Below the pieces are notes generated by a model, which was not told where the DNA came from, did no database searches, and saw nothing but the letters and a program-made list of their open reading frames with translations. Shown one piece after another: positions 1 to 9,900 of a DNA stretch of 64,000 bases; within the stretch, counting starts at the first letter, position 1; every line of letters begins with the position of its first letter. Where the stretch lies: NCBI RefSeq assembly GCF_029351045.1, contig NZ_JARKIN010000001.1, forward strand, positions 5,425,001 through 5,489,000. Direction: 5' to 3'. The stretch comes from Streptomyces sp. WMMB303. GTDB lineage: Bacteria; Actinomycetota; Actinomycetes; Streptomycetales; Streptomycetaceae. A program made the position numbers and the translations under genes.

Positions 1-3000
1 CACCGGAGGCCAGTACTCCGAGCAGCGCGGCCACCAGGTCGGGGCCCCGGTCCAGGAGGACGGCGACGGTGTCGCCGCGCCGCACCCCGCGGGCGCGCAG
101 CCGGGCCGCCAGTACCGACGCGCGGGTGTGCAGTTCGCGGTAGCCGACCTCTTCCCCCTGGCCGACCACGGCGGTCCGGTCGGGGTGCAGTTCGGCCTGC
201 TCGGCGACCAGGTCGACCACCGTGCGTCCGTGCGGATAGTCGCGCCGGGCAGCGCGCTGTTCGGCGGCGGCCAGCTCCCGTTCCGCGGCGGTGCGCGGAT
301 CCAGGTCCGCGAGCCGGCGGCCGGGATCGGCCAGGCACCCGGCCAGCAGGGTGCGGAACCGCTCGGCGAAGCCGTCCACCGTGGCCCGGTCGAAGAGCTG
401 CGGGTCGTACTTGAGCGTGAGTTTGCAGCCGTCGGCCGACTGCACCACGTCCGCGGTCAGTTCGAACTCGCCCTCCTGGTGGACGCCGTCCACCAGCCCG
501 CGCACCAGGGCGGGTCCGGAGCGCTCGGCGAGCCAGTTCTGGAAGTAGAACGCGGTGCTGACCAGCGGCCCGCCGTGGTCCTCGGCGATCCGGATGAACG
601 GATGGTCACCGTGCTCGACTGCGTCCAGCGCCTCGGCCCGCACCTGGCGCAGCAGGGTGCCGAAGGTGTCCTGCGGGCCGGGCTCCACGGTGACCGGGAC
701 GAGGTTGACGAAGTAGCCGACGGTACCCGCGAACCGCCCCTCGGGCCGCCCGGCGACCGGGGTGCCGACGGTGATCCGGCGCTGTTCGACGTGCCGGTCG
801 AGCAGGGCGATCCAGGCGGTGAACAGCACCGCGAACAGCGACACTCCCGCCTCGGCCGAGTACCGCTCGGCAGCCGCGATCAGCTCCGCGTCCAACTGGT
901 GCTCGGTGGAGGCCCCGTCCAGGGAAGGGGCCTCCGTACGCGGCCGGTCGGTCGGCAGCCGCAGCAGCTCGGCTCCCGCCGTCCGCTCGCGCCAGAACTC
1001 CCGCAGCCGGTCACCGCGCGGTCCGGCCAGCATGCCGCGCTGCCAGTCCGCGAAATCGGCGTAGTCGGCCGCCGGTTGCGGCTGCGGGACGGGGCGGCCG
1101 TCGCGCAGGGCCAGATAGGCGTCCGTGAGCTCGTCGAGCAGGACGGCTATGGAAGTTCCGTCGAACACCGCGTGGTGCAGGGTGAGCAGCAGCGCGTGCC
1201 GCCCGTCGGGGACGGTGTGCACCTCGGCCCGCAGCAGCGGCCCCTCGCTCAGATCGAACGGCTCCCGCACCCGGGCGCGCAGCCGCCGGGCCGGCGCGTC
1301 CGCCTCGGCGGCCGGTACCCGCTCGTGGCTGAAGGCGAACTCGGCCTCCGGGCGCACGACCTGCACCGGGGTGCCGTCCTCGTCCGCGAGCACGGTGCGC
1401 AGCGCGGGGTGCCGCGCCACCAGGATCTCCAGCGCCTCGCGCAGTGCCGCCAGGTCGGTGTCGGCGTCCAGCCACACCGCCACGGGCAGGTTGTAGGCCG
1501 CGTTGCCGGGCGCGGTCTGCTCGATCACCCACAGCGCCCGCTGTCCCTCGGACACGGCGCGCCGCTCCTCGCCGCCGCGGGGCGCGGCGGCGGGAGCGGG
1601 TGCGGAGCCGGGTGCGGCCGGCGGTTCCTGGTCCGGTGCCGGTGCGGATGCCGCGGACGAGGCCGGTACGGGGACTGGTGCCGGTGCCGGCTCCGGAACC
1701 GCCGTCGGCTCCGGGGTCGCGGCGCCGGACGACTCGGCGGAGGCGCCGCAGGGCGGGGCTCCGGCGGGCAGGACGCCCGCCTCGGACAGGTGCGCCGCCA
1801 GGCGGCGCAGGGTGGTGTGCTCCAGGATGTCGACCAGCCGCACCTCGGCGCCGTAGGTCTCGGCGATCCCGGTGACGACCTGCATCCCGGTGAGGGAGTC
1901 GAAGCCGTATTCGGCGAGCGGACGGTCCGCGTCGATGTGCTCGTCCAGCTTGAGCCGGCCCTCCACCAGAGCCCGCAGGCCGGCGGGCACCTCGTCGGTG
2001 CGGGCGGCCGCGGGGTTCCGCCTGGGCCGGGCCGGTGCCGATCGGGAGATCTGCCCGGTACCCGCCTCGGCGACCAGCACGGTCTGCCCGAGGTCCGGGC
2101 TGCCGGAGGCGGCGGCCACTTCGGCGAATCCGGCCTCGCGCAGCAGCCGGGTCCAGGTGGCGGGCTCGGCCAGCGGCGAGTCGGGGATCCGCACCCCGCT
2201 GTCGCGGAACGACCACCAGCCGTCCAGCACACCGCCCGCGACGGTGACCGAACCGCGGGGCTCGGTCAGTTCGTTGAGCACGAGCCACCCGCCGGGGCGC
2301 AGCAGCGAGCGCACCGAGCGGAGCGTCTCGGCCAGGTCGGGCGTGGCGTGTAGGACGTTGGTCGCCACGACCACGTCGTGGCCGCCCGGGGCGAAGCCCT
2401 GCTCTGCGGCGTCGGCGCGCAGGTCCAGCAGGCGGAAGCGCAGGTGCGGACGGTGCGCGCCGAACCGGGTGCGGCCGTGCTCCAGGAACCGCGGTGAGAC
2501 GTCGGTGTAGACGTAGTCGACCCGGGCGGCCTCGGCGTCCAGCGCGGGCAGCACCCGCTCGGTGGTCGCGCCGGTCCCGGCGCCCAGTTCGACGACGGAC
2601 ACCTTCTCGCCCGGCGCCAGGTGCGGCATCCGGGCGCGCAGCCGCTCGGCGACCGCGTCCCGCACCAGGTCGTTGTAGTGGTCGGTGAGCGGGTTGCCCT
2701 GGTAGAAGCCGACGGCCAGGTCGAGCGAGGCGTCGGGGAAGAGGATCTCGGTCGCGTTGGCCCGGCCGCGCAGCACCTCGGGGTAGGCGGCGAGGAACCG
2801 CTGGACCGGCAGGATCGTGGAGGCGACCTCGGGGTGCTCGGCGCGCAGCCGGTCGAGCGCGGCGTCGATCCCGGCGCTGTCCCAGGCGTCCGCCGTGGCG
2901 CCGAAGGCGGGCAGCGCCCGCACCGAGGAGCCGTCCGCGGCCAGATAGCCGGCCCGCACCAGCAGGGTGAGCAGCGCGTCGGTCTGCCGGGCGTGCGCGG

Positions 3001-6000
3001 GCACGATGCCGAGCCGCTCCGCCAGCTCGGCGCGATCGACCGGCTCGTCGGTGCCGAACGCGCCCATCCGGCGCAGCGCGACGACCAGACCGCGGGCGAC
3101 GAGGGGTTCCAGCGCGGCGTAGGCGGCGCGCACCCGGTCGACACCGGCGCGGTTCCGTGGTGCGGCATCGAGCAGCCCTCGGACGGCCGCGAGTCCGCCG
3201 TCCCCGGCCACCGGGGCGGCCGGGGTGCCGGTGCCGGACCGCGCTCCGGTGGCGGCCGGACGCGGGATTCCGCCCGGGGCTTCCGCCCGGTCCGCGAGGC
3301 CCGCGGCCGCCGCCGGGCCGGCGCCGTCCGCGGCGTACCCGCTGCCCGCCGGGCCCGCCGTCCCCGCGGAGTGCACCGCGTCCGCGGTCTCCGCGGTGTC
3401 CGCCAGCGCGGCCAGCGCCGCCGGTTCCGCGCGGATCACCATGACCTGCGGCTCGGAGCCGGCCAGTACGCCGGCGAGTTCCGCGAGACCCTCGTCCGGG
3501 GCGAGTTCGCCGATGCCCAGCGCACGGAAGATCGCGGGCAGTCCGGCCCGGGCCCCGGAGCCGACCGCGCCCCAGTAACCCCAGTTGACGACCCGCACCG
3601 GGTAGCCGCGGGTGGCGTCCAGGTACCGGCCCAGCGCGTCCTGGCAGGCCGAGGCCGCGGTGTAGCCGCTGTTGCCGGAGCTGGAGCCGAACGAGCCGGT
3701 GGAGGAGAACAGTACGAGGAAGTCAGGGTCGGCGGCGGCGGCCGCCGCGTCGAGGGCGAGGGTGCCGTCGGCCTTGGCGGCGAGCGCGGAGCGGAACTCC
3801 GCGCGGGTGAGTTCGGCCATCGGCCGGTCGTCGAAGGTCATCGCGAGGTGGAACACCCCGTGCACGGCGCCGAACCGCTCCCTGGCCCGGTCGAACGCGG
3901 CGGCCACCGCCGCGGGGTCGCAGACGTCGGCGCGCCACTGCACCACCTCGCCGCCGTGCCGCCGGGCCCGCTCCCGCTCCGCGTGGTGCGCGGGGCCGGG
4001 TTCGGTGCGGCCGAGCACGACGACGGTGGCCCGGAAGCGCTCGGTGAGGTGCCGGGTGAGCAGGGTGCCGATGCCGCCGGTCCCCCCGGCGAGCACGTAC
4101 ACGCCGCCCTCCCGGTAGGGCGGCGCGGCGGTGCCGGAGGCCGGGACCAGGGTGCGTGTGTACCGGTGTCCGGCGCGTACCGCGACGGCCCGGCCCTTGG
4201 GATGCGGGGGCTCCGCCAGGACCGCGGCGGCCCGCTCGGCGACCGGATCGAGGCGGCCGACGTCCACGCACACCACCCGGGTGTCCGGGAACTCGGCGGA
4301 GGCGACCTGGGCCAGCCCGTGCAGCGCCGCTCCCATCGGGTTGTCGGCGGGGCCGCCGTCGACGGCGTGCACGTCCGAGGTGACCACCCGCAGCTCGCGC
4401 GCCCGCACCCGGGTCAGTACGTCGAACAGCGAGGCCGCGCCCTGCTCCAGGTCGGCGGCCCCGGGCGGTTCGGCGCCGCCGCGCACCCCACCGAGATGGA
4501 TCACGGTCCCGGCCCGGTCCGGCAGCCGGTCGAGCGCCGGGCCGAGCGGGTCCGACTGGTCGAGCCAGAGGAGCCTCACGTCCCCGGCCGCCACCGCGAG
4601 GGCCGCGGCGAGGTCCCGCGCCGCCTCGGTGGCCAGCACCAGGACGGGCCCCTCGGGCGGCGCGGCGGCGGGCACCGGGCCCGCGGGCTGCCAGCGCGGC
4701 ACGAACCGGCCGAGCTGGTCGCGCTGTTCCGCGGTGGGCCCGTCGGCAGCGGACGGCTCGGCTGCGGCCGCCGGGCCGGTTGCGGGGCGCCCCGACGCCG
4801 GGGGGAGGGCGGGTATCCAGCAGCGCTTGCGGGCGAACGGGTAGGTGGGCAGCGCGATCCGGCGGGGTGCCCGGCATCCCTCCGCGGGGCCGGGCAGCCG
4901 ACTCCAGTCCACGGTCGCGCCGCGGGCCCACCGCGCGCCCAGCGCGGCCAGGTCGGCGTCCCGCAGCGCCCGTTCCAGCTCGGCGTCGTCCCCGGCGCCC
5001 GGTCCGGCGGCTGCGTCCTCCGCACCGCGCGGGGCTGCGGCCCGGTCGCCGGACCAGTGCGGGCAGGCGGGCTCCCGGCCCTCGGCGGCCGCGCGCAGCG
5101 CCCGGTACAGCGCTCCGGTGTCGGCGACCAGGAGGGCCAGCCGGACATCCATCGGGGTGCGGCCGACCCGCAGGGTGTGGGCGAGGTCGGCGAGGTCGGC
5201 GCCGGTGCGCGGCAGTTCGTCCGCGTGCCGCGCGGCCTGCGCGGCCAGCGCGGCGACGGTGCCGTCCGCGGGTGGCGCGGCGGGCAGCGGCAGCCGGTCG
5301 GCCAGCAGGCGGCGCAGCCGCGGCCATTCGGCCGCGGTCAGCCCCAGGTCGCGCAGTTCGGCGCCGGGGTCGATGTCCTCGGAGGCGACACCGAGCACCT
5401 CGGCCACCGCGGCCGCGCAGGTGCGTTCGGCCGCGCCGTTGACGGGGTGCGGCTCGCCGTCGTCGAGGAAGTCGGCGAGCCGGCCCGCGTGCTGCCGCAG
5501 CTGCTCGCCGGTACGCGCGGAGACCACCACGAGCTGCGGGGCACGGTCCGGGCGTTCGGCGGTCGGCGCACCGGCTGCGGCGGTCGGCTCCGGCACGTAT
5601 TCGGCCACGACGAGGTGCGCGTTGGCGCCGCCCCCGCCGAAGGAGCTGATCCCGGCCACCCGGGGCCGGGCGACGCCGTCGACGACCGGGGAGGGCCACG
5701 GCTGCGCCTCGCGGGGGATGTGGAAGGGGGTGCCCCGCAGGTCGATCTCCGGGTTGAGCGGTTCGGCGTGCGGCGACGGTGCCAGGGTGCGGTGCCGGAA
5801 CTGCAGCAGCACCTTGGTGAGCGCGGCGATGCCCGCGGCCGACTCCAGGTGGCCGATGGTGGACTTGACCGAGCCGAGTGCGCAGCTTCCCGCGGGCAGC
5901 CCGCCGAAGACCTCGCGCAGTCCGGCGACCTCCAGCGGGTCGCCGAGCGGAGTGCCGGTGCCGTGCGCCTCCAGGCAGCCGACCTCGGCCGGGTCCACCC

Positions 6001-6988
6001 CGGCCCGGCGCAGTGCCTCGGCGATCACCGCGGCCTGGCTGCCGGGGTCGGGGACGGTGTAACCGCTGGTGCGGCCCCCGGCGTTGAGCGCGCTGCCGCG
6101 GATCACGCCGAGCACCCGGTCGCCGTCGGCGACCGCGGCGGCCAGCGGTTTGAGCAGCACGGCGCCGACGCCCTCCCCGTCGACGAAGCCGTCCGCACCG
6201 GCCCCGAAGGCGCGGTTGTGCCGTCCGGGGGAGATCATCCGCCGGTCGGAGAGGTGCCACAGGTGGGAGGGGTGCAGGATCAGGTTGACGCCGCCCGCGA
6301 GGGCGAGCGCCGATTCGCCGCTGCGCAGGCTCTGCACGGCGAGATGGAGTGCGGTCAGTGACGAGGAGCAGGCGGTGTCCACGGTCATGCTGGGGCCGTG
6401 CAGGTCGAGTGTGTAGGACACCCGGTTGGCCACCGACCAGTGGTTGGAGCGTGCGTGGGTGAACACGCCCCGGGCCTCCGCCTCGCCCCCGATCCACTCG
6501 TAGTCGTTGTTCATCACCCCGGCGAACACACCGACCGGGCCGCCGTCCCCCAGGGACCGCGGTGGGTAGCCGGCGTCCTCGGCGGCGGCCCAGGCGGTCT
6601 CCAGGAACAGCCGCTCCTGGGGGTCCATCTCCTCCGCGTCGCTCGGCGAGATCTGGAACAGCAGCGGGTCGAAGGCGTCGACGTCGTCGAGGAATCCCGC
6701 CCACTTGCTGTAGCTGCGGCCGGGCCCGCCCGCCGGGTCGTAGTGGTCGGCCGCGGACCACCGGTCGGCGGGGACCTCGCGTACGCAGTCCCGTCCGGCG
6801 CGCAGGTTGCGCCAGAACCGGCCGGGGTCGTCGGCCAGCGGGTAGCGGCCCGCGACGCCGATGATCGCGATCTCGGGCGCGGGCGCGGCGGCGAGGCCGA
6901 GGTCGGCGAGGATCCGCGCGAGCAGTTCGCGGCGGTCGGCCGGGGCCTGTCCGGTGACGGGGCGGCCGGGCTCGGACGGCGCTGTCAT
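1..6988 (-). CDS. Trans-AT PKS / NRPS hybrid, modules 5 and following (3' end beyond window)
   Basis: Partial gene; about 2,329 codons are visible and it reads off the left edge without a stop. Domains by approximate residue: KS 40-460 (active-site Cys near 207 in TACSSS), a non-functional ACP-like segment 515-575, KR about 965-1150 (GGTGGIG; FSS and GY catalytic region), C-methyltransferase about 1300-1560 (VELGAGTGATTER near 1466), ACP about 1660-1730 (GFDSL, Ser near 1696), condensation domain about 1800-2200 (HHAVFDG near 1937), then the start of an adenylation domain at the edge. There is no AT, so a trans-acting AT must load it. KR plus MT without DH predicts a beta-hydroxy acyl unit, methylated once or twice at the alpha carbon, which the C domain joins to an amino acid. 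The substrate-selecting part of the A domain is off the window. ATG at 6988 overlaps the stop of the upstream gene by 4 nt (ATGA), so translation is coupled. Domain calls are firm; the chemistry is inference. Confidence 0.93.
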   Translation of the reverse strand, partial: MTAPSEPGRPVTGQAPADRRELLARILADLGLAAAPAPEIAIIGVAGRYPLADDPGRFWRNLRAGRDCVREVPADRWSAADHYDPAGGPGRSYSKWAGFLDDVDAFDPLLFQISPSDAEEMDPQERLFLETAWAAAEDAGYPPRSLGDGGPVGVFAGVMNNDYEWIGGEAEARGVFTHARSNHWSVANRVSYTLDLHGPSMTVDTACSSSLTALHLAVQSLRSGESALALAGGVNLILHPSHLWHLSDRRMISPGRHNRAFGAGADGFVDGEGVGAVLLKPLAAAVADGDRVLGVIRGSALNAGGRTSGYTVPDPGSQAAVIAEALRRAGVDPAEVGCLEAHGTGTPLGDPLEVAGLREVFGGLPAGSCALGSVKSTIGHLESAAGIAALTKVLLQFRHRTLAPSPHAEPLNPEIDLRGTPFHIPREAQPWPSPVVDGVARPRVAGISSFGGGGANAHLVVAEYVPEPTAAAGAPTAERPDRAPQLVVVSARTGEQLRQHAGRLADFLDDGEPHPVNGAAERTCAAAVAEVLGVASEDIDPGAELRDLGLTAAEWPRLRRLLADRLPLPAAPPADGTVAALAAQAARHADELPRTGADLADLAHTLRVGRTPMDVRLALLVADTGALYRALRAAAEGREPACPHWSGDRAAAPRGAEDAAAGPGAGDDAELERALRDADLAALGARWARGATVDWSRLPGPAEGCRAPRRIALPTYPFARKRCWIPALPPASGRPATGPAAAAEPSAADGPTAEQRDQLGRFVPRWQPAGPVPAAAPPEGPVLVLATEAARDLAAALAVAAGDVRLLWLDQSDPLGPALDRLPDRAGTVIHLGGVRGGAEPPGAADLEQGAASLFDVLTRVRARELRVVTSDVHAVDGGPADNPMGAALHGLAQVASAEFPDTRVVCVDVGRLDPVAERAAAVLAEPPHPKGRAVAVRAGHRYTRTLVPASGTAAPPYREGGVYVLAGGTGGIGTLLTRHLTERFRATVVVLGRTEPGPAHHAERERARRHGGEVVQWRADVCDPAAVAAAFDRARERFGAVHGVFHLAMTFDDRPMAELTRAEFRSALAAKADGTLALDAAAAAADPDFLVLFSSTGSFGSSSGNSGYTAASACQDALGRYLDATRGYPVRVVNWGYWGAVGSGARAGLPAIFRALGIGELAPDEGLAELAGVLAGSEPQVMVIRAEPAALAALADTAETADAVHSAGTAGPAGSGYAADGAGPAAAAGLADRAEAPGGIPRPAATGARSGTGTPAAPVAGDGGLAAVRGLLDAAPRNRAGVDRVRAAYAALEPLVARGLVVALRRMGAFGTDEPVDRAELAERLGIVPAHARQTDALLTLLVRAGYLAADGSSVRALPAFGATADAWDSAGIDAALDRLRAEHPEVASTILPVQRFLAAYPEVLRGRANATEILFPDASLDLAVGFYQGNPLTDHYNDLVRDAVAERLRARMPHLAPGEKVSVVELGAGTGATTERVLPALDAEAARVDYVYTDVSPRFLEHGRTRFGAHRPHLRFRLLDLRADAAEQGFAPGGHDVVVATNVLHATPDLAETLRSVRSLLRPGGWLVLNELTEPRGSVTVAGGVLDGWWSFRDSGVRIPDSPLAEPATWTRLLREAGFAEVAAASGSPDLGQTVLVAEAGTGQISRSAPARPRRNPAAARTDEVPAGLRALVEGRLKLDEHIDADRPLAEYGFDSLTGMQVVTGIAETYGAEVRLVDILEHTTLRRLAAHLSEAGVLPAGAPPCGASAESSGAATPEPTAVPEPAPAPVPVPASSAASAPAPDQEPPAAPGSAPAPAAAPRGGEERRAVSEGQRALWVIEQTAPGNAAYNLPVAVWLDADTDLAALREALEILVARHPALRTVLADEDGTPVQVVRPEAEFAFSHERVPAAEADAPARRLRARVREPFDLSEGPLLRAEVHTVPDGRHALLLTLHHAVFDGTSIAVLLDELTDAYLALRDGRPVPQPQPAADYADFADWQRGMLAGPRGDRLREFWRERTAGAELLRLPTDRPRTEAPSLDGASTEHQLDAELIAAAERYSAEAGVSLFAVLFTAWIALLDRHVEQRRITVGTPVAGRPEGRFAGTVGYFVNLVPVTVEPGPQDTFGTLLRQVRAEALDAVEHGDHPFIRIAEDHGGPLVSTAFYFQNWLAERSGPALVRGLVDGVHQEGEFELTADVVQSADGCKLTLKYDPQLFDRATVDGFAERFRTLLAGCLADPGRRLADLDPRTAAERELAAAEQRAARRDYPHGRTVVDLVAEQAELHPDRTAVVGQGEEVGYRELHTRASVLAARLRARGVRRGDTVAVLLDRGPDLVAALLGVLASG

Positions 6989-9900
6989 GCGGTATCGCCC
7001 TTCTCGTCGGTCGTGGTGGCGAGAGCGCCCAGGAGCGTGAGCATCCGGTCGACCTCGGCGTCGGAGAGTCGGTCAACGGCGGCCCGCAGCGGGCCCGCCG
7101 GTGCGGGGGCCGGTGCGGGTTCGGCGGTGTGCGCGGCCGGGGGCGGTACGGCGGCTGCTTCGGCCGGTGCGGGCCGCGGCACTGCCGGGGCCGGCGCTGC
7201 GGCCGCCGGGCCGGCCGCGCGGGAGTGCAGGTGGTCCGCGAGCCGCCGGATCGTCGTCCGCTCGAACAGCAGCGTCGCGGGCAGCGATCCGTGGTCGGCC
7301 TCCAGCGCCTTGGTGAGTTCCAGGGCCACCAGGGAGTCGACTCCCAGGTCGGCGAAGGCCGCGTCGGGTGCGAGCCGGTCGGGCGGCAGTTCCAGTACGC
7401 GGGCGAAGACCGCGGTCACCTGCCGCTCGGTCGCCTCCCGTGAGGTGCCGGCCGGTGCGGCGGACGTCTCGGCGTGGCCCGGTCCGGCGTGTTCCGCCGC
7501 TCCGGCCTGCTGCCGCGGCCCGGCCTGCTCCGGTGCTCCGGTGTGTCCCGGTGCTCCGGTGTGCTGCGCGGATCCGGTCGGCGGGGCCGGGCGGGTGCGC
7601 AGCCCGTCGGCGCGGCCGACGAGCAGGCGCTGGTCGGCGGGTTCGTCGGGCAGCGCCAGTTCGGCGGCGGGCGCGAACCCGGCCGCGCCCAGCGCGTCCA
7701 GCCAGCGGGGCGCGCTGAGCACGGGCGCGGCGGGCAGCCGCAGCGCGGTGTCCTCGGGCAGCCACCAGCCGCTGGTCAGACCGAAGACGAGGGTCAGATA
7801 GGCGGCGGGCCGGACACCCTCGTCGACCACGAGCAGACCGCCGGGCGCCAGCAGGTCCTTGACGTGCTCGAGGGTCGTCCCGATCCGCCGCGTCGCGTGC
7901 AGCACATTGGCGGCCAGCACGATGTCGTAGCCCGCCTCGTCGCCGAACCCCTGCTCGGCGGGCGGGCGTTCGATGTCGAGGACGCGGAACGCGGTGCCCT
8001 CGTGGTCGCCGAACGCGCGACGGCCGTGGCGGACGAAGGCGGACGACAGGTCGGTGAAGGTGTAGTGCACCCGGTCGCCGAACGGTGCCAGCGCGGCCAG
8101 TGCGGCCCGCGTGGTGGCGCCGGTGCCCGCGCCGACCTCCAGGACGCGGACGGGACCTGCCGCCCGGTCCCGGGGCGCGGTGCGGACCGCTTCGGCCAGC
8201 AGCAGGCCCAGCAACTCGTTGTACTGCTCCATGACGGGGTCCGCCTGGTAGAAGCGGGAGACCAGGTCGGAGGACCCGTCGGGGAAGAGCACGTCGACCC
8301 CGTCGCGGCGGCCGGTGAGCACGTCGGGCAGCGCCCGCAGGCAGCGCACCAGCAGTTCGGCGGCGGGCCGCGCGCCGGGGTGGTCGGCCACCAGCGCGGC
8401 GGCGGCCCGGTCGGGGTCGGCGCAGGCCGCGGCGACTTCCTCGGTCTGCGCCTGCGCGGTGCCCTCGAACAGGCCGCCGGTCAGTCGGGCGAGGCCCGCC
8501 GCGGTCAGCATCTCCAGGGCTGCGTCGAACAGCGCGCGGTGCCCGGGTACCACGCCCAGCCGGCCGGCGAGCGTGTGCCGGTCCTCCGGGTGCCCGGGGT
8601 CGAGGCGGGCGCCGAGGTCCCGCAGCGCACCGGCCAGCAGGCGGGCCGCCAGCGTGTCGAGTGCCCGGTCGGCGCGCAGATGCGCCGCGGCCCGCCCGGC
8701 CCGGGCCGGGTCGGAGGCCACCTGGGGCACGGGCAGCGGGGCCGCCTCGGCGTGCCCGATCTGCCGCACGCCAGGGCCGGGCTCGGCCCCGATCCCCGCC
8801 AGTACCCGCTGCTCGGCCTTGCTGGCCACCACCTGCGGCAGTGAACCGCCCGCGATCAGCTCCAGCGCCCGCATGCCCTCCGCGGCACCGATCGGGGTGA
8901 CGCCGGAGGCCGACAGCCGCTCCAGGGCGCGCTGCCGGTCCCGGTCGCCGCCGTCGTGCCAGAAACCCCAGTTGACCACCCGCACCGGGAAGCGCGCGGT
9001 GCGGCCGAAGGCCAGCGCGTACGCGTCCTGGTAGCCGCTGCCGGCCGCGTATCCGGCCTGGCCCTGGTTCCCGCCGAAGGAGATGCCCGAGGAGTGGAAG
9101 AGCGCCAGGTCCAGCGGCTCGTCGGCGATCGCGTCGCACAGCACCCGGGTGCCCTCGGTCTTGACGCGCAGCGCGGCACCGAAGCGCTCCGCGTCCAGCT
9201 CCCCGAAGGGGGTGGTGACCAGCACCATGGCGGCGTCGAGCACCCCGTGCAGGGCACCGAACCGCCGCTTGGCCTCGGCCACGGCGGCGGCCGTCTGCGC
9301 GGGGTCGGTGAGGTCGGCGCTCAGGTACACCGCTTCGCCGCCGGCCTGTGCGATCCGCTCCAACTGCGCCCGCCTGCGGTCGTCGAGCGGACCGCGGCCG
9401 ACCAGCACGAGGCGGGCCGCGTAGCGGCCGGCCAGGTGCAGGGCGGTGTCGAAGCCGACGGTGCCGAGCCCGCCCACCAGCAGATACACCCCGCGGTCGC
9501 GGAACGCGGGCCGTTCGGGCGCGGTCAGCCGGGCCCTGCGCAGCCTGCGCGTCCAGCGGACCCCGTCCCGCAACAGCACCTGGCGCGCACGCGGCGCGCA
9601 CGGTTCGGCGACGATCGCCGCCGCCACCCGGTCCGGTGCGGCCACCGCCTCGGTGCCGCGCACGTCCAGCAGCGCGGTCCCCAGCTCGCCGAACTCGCTG
9701 TCCACGGTCATCGCCAGCCCGGCCAGGCCCGCGGCGCCGGGCCGGGCCACGTCCCGTTCGCCCAGCGGGCAGACGTCCCCGGTGATCACCTTCAGCCGCA
9801 GCGGCCCCGCCAGCAGGCCACGGTCGTGCAGGTGGGCGAGCAGCTCGTAGAGCGCCAGCACCGACTCGTCCCGCCGGTCGTCGGGGCCGGTCACCGGGCC

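Noticed and set aside
5250..5450. A working tandem ACP in module 5
   Set aside because: The carrier Ser is replaced by Ala, so it cannot be phosphopantetheinylated.
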